In this document: positions 60,927 through 64,000 of the stretch, one piece after another | How the letters are laid out: every line of letters starts with the position of its first letter | Position numbering within the stretch: position 1 is the stretch's first letter | NCBI RefSeq assembly: GCF_018613325.1 | Contig: NZ_JAGGQJ010000011.1 | Coordinates: 1 to 64,000 of the forward strand | DNA from: Bacillus sp. ISL-34 | Lineage (GTDB): Bacteria > Bacillota > Bacilli > Bacillales > DSM-1321 | Reading direction: 5' to 3' | Length of the DNA: 64,000 nucleotides | Position numbers and translations under genes: made by a program | Notes under the pieces: model-generated | Seen by the model: the letters and a program-made list of their open reading frames with translations, nothing else | The model's database searches: none | What the model was told of the DNA's origin: nothing

Positions 60927-60997
60927 TTGAAATAATACTCCAATTAACGTGAAAGCCGAGGATATTAGGATATTACAAAATATAGGAAGTTGGTAAA

Positions 60998-61237
60998 ATG
61001 ACACGAAATGAATATGAAAATAAGATAAAAGAGTTAGGTATAGATTTACAAGAACTCAATATCGTTATTGGAAGAAAAACTAATGTACCATTTTCAACAG
61101 GTTGTTATTTTGAAGATGGAAGTTGGATATTGTATGATGTGGATGAAAGACAAAATTTATCAATCATCGAAAAGGGTAATGAGGATCGAGTTTTCAAATT
61201 TTTATATATGATAACGATGGGGAAAATAGGTAAGTAG
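60998..61237 (+). CDS. Orphan immunity-like protein
   Basis: 79 residues. Same build as the gene at 59831: N-terminal helix, then FEDGSWILYDVDERQN (compare NIWEVYYSERG) and a C-terminal helix with ED-VFKFLY. A distant paralogue is likely. GGAAGTTGG precedes the ATG. It has no toxin gene of its own, so it could protect against toxins of neighbours. Confidence 0.65.
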   Translation: MTRNEYENKIKELGIDLQELNIVIGRKTNVPFSTGCYFEDGSWILYDVDERQNLSIIEKGNEDRVFKFLYMITMGKIGK

Positions 61238-61559
61238 AATTATAGGCGATAGCCAAATTGATTTGAAAACCTGACTACTCTTCCAAAGCACCAAATCCAT
61301 TGCATGCCGTGGTAACATAGTTAAGATTATCGAAAATGAAACCTTGAGTGGCTAAAGCCATTCAAGTTTTTTTAATGAAATTGTATAAATTTTTGTATGA
61401 AAAATATGATGATAAGCAGTAATTTGGAAATACTGAATGATTTTTCCTTTGTGATTAAATGGAAAAATATTATAGTGGTTGTAGTATAGAAGGACATTTA
61501 ATTAAGCAAGGAGAATGAAGGGGAAGAAATAGTACTTAAACAAAAAGTAGGTGTAAGGA
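61238..61559. other. Intergenic stretch of the immunity array
   Basis: No gene seen. It contains terminator copy 2 (61339-61379) and a possible TATTAT -10 near 61468 for the next gene. Confidence 0.5.
61339..61379 (+). terminator. Repeated terminator, copy 2
   Basis: AAACCTTGAGTGGC, loop TAAA, GCCATTCAAGTTT, then T run. Three substitutions separate it from copy 1 at 60886. Confidence 0.85.
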
Positions 61560-62582
61560 ATGACAGGCAGAAGAATGGTAGACAGATGGGAAGACGATAG
61601 TAAAAATTTTTTGAGATTTAATCTAAAACAAAGAATGTTACCAAGTCTGTATGGCGGTATTATTGGAGACATGCTTGGTGTCCCGGTTGAATTTAAAAAA
61701 AGAGGGACTTTCACTATTAATGATATAACGGGATATGGAACCTATAATCAGCCGCCAGGCACTTGGTCGGATGATACTTCACTAACTTTATGTTTAATTG
61801 AAAACTTAATTGAAAAAAGCGATTCCGCGGAGCTAATGCAAAAATTCGTTCGGTATATGGAATCTGGCTATTGGACACCACATCATGAAATGTTTGATAT
61901 TGGCAGAACGACCAGTGAAGCCATAACCAAGTTTAAAAGTGGAACGCCAGCAAAAGAATGTGGCGGAGATGCAATGTTTGATAATGGGAATGGGGCGTTG
62001 ATGAGGATCGCTCCAGTGGCATTTATCCTTTTTAATAGCTTTAATTTCATTGAAAAAACCCAAACCATTAAAAAATATACGGAAGTTACCCATGCACATC
62101 CGCGTTCTGTGGTAGGTTCCATTATTTATGTCGAGTTTTTACTTAGACTTTATTATAATAATTCTCCAGAAGTTTCAAAAAGGGAAATAAAAGAACTTTT
62201 TGATGAGAATTTTGATAAAGATCATATATACCAAAAAGAGCTGCAATCCTATTCAAGAATTTTTGAGGAAGATTTCTTTTCATTACCACAAGAAGAAATT
62301 CAGTCAGATGGTTATGTGGTTCATACGTTAGAAGCAGCCATTTGGTGCTTAGGAAATTCAGATTCATTTAGCGAAGCCGTTTTAAAGGCAGTGAATCTAG
62401 GGGATGATACGGATACAGTAGGTGCCATTACAGGAACAATGGCAGGTATGTACTATAAAATGGACGACATTCCTAAAGAATGGCTTGAGAAAATCACAAG
62501 AAAAGAAGATATCGATGAATTAATCAAGCAATTCCATAGTTTTTGTGCAGATAAAGCAATTAAAGAAGAGTATGGGGATTGA
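61560..62582 (+). CDS. ADP-ribosylglycohydrolase-family protein
   Basis: 340 residues of the ARH/DraG fold: LPSLYGGIIGDMLGVPVEF at the start, GTWSDDTSLTLCLIE with metal-binding Thr/Ser-Asp-Asp, HAHPRSVVGS in the middle and NLGDDTDTVGAITGTMAGMYY with the second Mg site. Such enzymes remove ADP-ribose from proteins (often arginine) or nucleic acid. Within an immunity array it may act as enzymatic immunity to ADP-ribosyltransferase toxins. GTAAGG precedes the ATG, and MVDRWEDD at 61575 is an alternative start. Confidence 0.9.
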   Translation: MTGRRMVDRWEDDSKNFLRFNLKQRMLPSLYGGIIGDMLGVPVEFKKRGTFTINDITGYGTYNQPPGTWSDDTSLTLCLIENLIEKSDSAELMQKFVRYMESGYWTPHHEMFDIGRTTSEAITKFKSGTPAKECGGDAMFDNGNGALMRIAPVAFILFNSFNFIEKTQTIKKYTEVTHAHPRSVVGSIIYVEFLLRLYYNNSPEVSKREIKELFDENFDKDHIYQKELQSYSRIFEEDFFSLPQEEIQSDGYVVHTLEAAIWCLGNSDSFSEAVLKAVNLGDDTDTVGAITGTMAGMYYKMDDIPKEWLEKITRKEDIDELIKQFHSFCADKAIKEEYGD

Positions 62583-62604
62583 TGTAAATCCCTCATATGA
62601 ACAT

Positions 62605-62646
62605 AAAAAAACCCCTATAAAAGTCCTTTATAGGGGTTTTTTATGT
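62605..62646 (+). terminator. Strong terminator after the ADP-ribosylglycohydrolase
   Basis: AAAAAACCCCTATAAA pairs with TTTATAGGGGTTTTTT over a short loop (AGTCC), giving a long stem active in both directions. Confidence 0.92.
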
Positions 62647-62734
62647 CCAGAGTCCAGTTTATGCTATGTTAAACGGGAAGCGAAGCAGTTTGAATTTAGG
62701 TGATGGAGAATTAAATAATGGAGTGAGTGGAAAA

Positions 62735-63058
62735 ATGATTAGAAAAGGTGAGTATACTATCTATAATGGGAAAGAGTATAGATTCATAGAATCGGATACA
62801 GTGGGAGCTATTGAATTAATAACCAATGATAAAAAAGATATGGGCAATGGCTTTACTTATTATAAAAATAATATTTACACGAAAATATTACGCGTAAATG
62901 AAGTTAAAGAATTATATTCTATTAATCCCTATGCTGTATATAAGGGAGAGATGTTTCCAGCATCAGAAGAAAGAACAACTGGTAAAGTATTGTTGGTTAC
63001 AACAAACACTGAACTTGCTAAACAGATGGGTTTTGAACGTACAGATAAATATATGTAA
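62735..63058 (+). pseudogene. Immunity-like protein, copy 1 (premature stop)
   Basis: 107 residues from ATG 62735 (behind GGAGTGAG). IRKGEYTIYNGKEYRFIES and GKVLLVTTNTELAKQMGFER match copy 2 at 63480. The stop TAA at 63056-63058 stands where copy 2 has TAC (Tyr); after it the frame stays open for 21 more codons (SKSVEWDEVEIIEKRKPYS) to TAA at 63122. So copy 1 lost its C-terminus by one base change; the shortened protein may or may not fold. Family unknown. Confidence 0.75.
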
Positions 63059-63176
63059 TCCAAATCTGTGGAATGGGATGAAGTGGAGATAATCGAGAAG
63101 AGGAAGCCCTATTCAATAGATTAAATTTTCTCGTTTGAAATGCGATTTATTTTATTGCACTATATGGGAGGTTAAA

Positions 63177-63455
63177 ATGGATTGTAAGAAAAAGCAGTTA
63201 ATCGATCAAATAAAAGTTGTAATAAATAATCTTGAAAATGATTATTATAATGAAATTACTAGCGGCGTTTTACAACTTATATATATAAGATATAAGAATG
63301 CATTGAAAGCATTGGAGAATAATAAAGATATAAGAGAATTAAATATAATTGGTGGCATAAGGGCATATATGGATAGTTATAGTGACTATCAAAATCCATT
63401 ATTAAAAGAATTACATAAAGCTGAAAAATTACATAAAGAATTATTGAATGCTTGA
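63177..63455 (+). CDS. Small helical protein of the immunity array
   Basis: 92 residues, all helical: KQLIDQIKVVINNLENDYYNEI, GVLQLIYIRYKNALKALENN and a C-terminal LLKELHKAEKLHKELL. No family recognised; size, setting and AT-richness suggest another immunity protein. The start at 63177 follows GGGAGG; the frame is open upstream to 63135. Confidence 0.65.
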   Translation: MDCKKKQLIDQIKVVINNLENDYYNEITSGVLQLIYIRYKNALKALENNKDIRELNIIGGIRAYMDSYSDYQNPLLKELHKAEKLHKELLNA

Positions 63456-63479
63456 TAAAGTTTGAAAATGGAGGAATCT

Positions 63480-63866
63480 ATGATAAGAAAAGGAAAGTAT
63501 GCAATATATAATGGTAGCGAGTATAGTTTTAGTCTACTGGAAGATAAGTCTATAAGGATAATAAGTAATAAACATGCTGATCTATCTCAAGGTTTCAAAC
63601 ATTTAGATGAAAATATTTATATAAAAAATGTTTCTGTAGAAGAGGTAGAAAATTTATTTAAGATAAATTCGAAGGCAATATATAAGGGAGAGTTGTTTAC
63701 AGCATCTGAAGAAAGAAAAACCGGAAAAGTATTGTTGGATACAACCAACACTGAAATTGCCAAAAAGATGGGGTTTGAACGAACAGATAAATATATGTAC
63801 TCCAAATCTGTGGAATGGGATGAAGTGGAGATAATCGAGGAGAGGAAACCCTATACATTAGATTAA
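63480..63866 (+). CDS. Immunity-like protein, copy 2 (intact)
   Basis: 128 residues from ATG 63480 behind GGAGG. Same family as the gene at 62735: IRKGKYAIYNGSEYSFSLLE, AIYKGELFTASEERKTGKVL and MGFERTDKYMYSKSVEWDE. The 3' 140 bp are nearly identical in DNA to copy 1 while the 5' halves have diverged strongly, which points to gene conversion or recent partial duplication. Confidence 0.75.
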   Translation: MIRKGKYAIYNGSEYSFSLLEDKSIRIISNKHADLSQGFKHLDENIYIKNVSVEEVENLFKINSKAIYKGELFTASEERKTGKVLLDTTNTEIAKKMGFERTDKYMYSKSVEWDEVEIIEERKPYTLD

Positions 63867-63877
63867 TTACCCCGTTA

Positions 63878-63908
63878 AAAAGCCCTTAAGGATAGGGGCC
63901 TTTTTTAT
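63878..63908 (+). terminator. Terminator after immunity-like copy 2
   Basis: AAAGCCCTT (about 63878) pairs with AGGGGCCTTT, followed by TTTTT; imperfect stem. Confidence 0.7.
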
Positions 63909-63938
63909 GAGGGGTGTCAATCTAAAGGCAACGAATCA

Positions 63939-63995
63939 GCACCAGTTGATTTGGTAGCGACAGTATCCTGCCGTTACCAAATCGGCCGAAGGGTG
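63939..63995. repeat. Long imperfect palindrome (possible dispersed repeat)
   Basis: GATTTGGTAGCGACAG (63948-63963), loop TATC, CTGCCGTTACCAAATC (63968-63983): 15 of 16 positions can pair. The flanks GCACC (63939-63943) and GGTGC (63991-63995) extend it. GC-richer than its surroundings, not followed by T, so not a terminator. The minus strand carries a short open frame ending GRILSLPNQLVLIRCL, which may be chance. It continues beyond the window. Confidence 0.6.
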
Positions 63996-64000
63996 CCTGG

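Noticed and set aside
57099..64000. Prophage or integrative element carrying the LXG island
   Set aside because: No integrase, transposase, phage structural gene or att-like direct repeats were seen; AT-richness alone is explained by toxin/immunity cassettes.

Overview
The window comes from a low-GC Gram-positive, endospore-forming Bacillaceae. Gene order purEKBCSQLFMNHD - yerABC - pcrB - pcrA - ligA - camS - gatCAB - dgkB - rlmCD matches the Bacillus subtilis pur/yer region, and spoVAD and LXG (type VII secretion) genes are present. The deviations from B. subtilis order and the mobile-type spoVA cluster suggest a Peribacillus-like species; that species assignment is inference.

Layout. (1) 1-140: 46 bases of Illumina Nextera adapter, then a 5S rRNA 3' fragment and its terminator, so this is a contig edge in an rRNA operon. 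(2) 481-13954: yebG, then the complete IMP-synthesis operon of twelve pur genes behind a PurR box pair, a sigma-A promoter, a guanine riboswitch and its terminator. (3) 13969-34389: housekeeping genes (yerA, lipoprotein yerB, yerC, pcrB, pcrA, ligA, camS, gatCAB), an ECF sigma/anti-sigma/membrane operon, dgkB, a GNAT, a small zinc-ribbon protein and rlmCD. (4) 34604-37844: a YitT transporter and a degraded spoVA2mob-type cluster (DUF1657, spoVAC remnant, spoVAD, DUF1657, DUF421). (5) 38037-43433: ammonium transporter operon between two related perfect palindromes, a coiled-coil protein, xpaC-yaaN behind a sigma-W-type promoter, a nitroreductase. (6) 43616-56861: SEC-C protein, intracellular protease ispA behind a candidate LexA box and structured leader, copper genes ycnJ-ycnI, a cadherin-like surface protein, a PAS histidine kinase, TVP38 protein, preQ1-controlled queT, a YbaK-type editing protein, a CBS-HEPN-like fusion, DUF3892, a truncated Fe-ADH, and a secreted M28 aminopeptidase. 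(7) 57099-64000: an LXG polymorphic-toxin island.

The LXG island is the most accessory part: ywqH-like and ywqI-like partner genes, an LXG toxin ending in a TNT-type NADase domain, its candidate immunity gene, then an AT-rich array of orphan immunity-like genes. Two of these carry in-frame stops, two lie next to near-identical terminators, and two are paralogues with converted 3' ends. An ADP-ribosylglycohydrolase lies within the array and could act as enzymatic immunity against ADP-ribosylating toxins. The window ends in a long imperfect palindrome that looks like a dispersed repeat. No tRNA, IS element, CRISPR array or prophage was seen.
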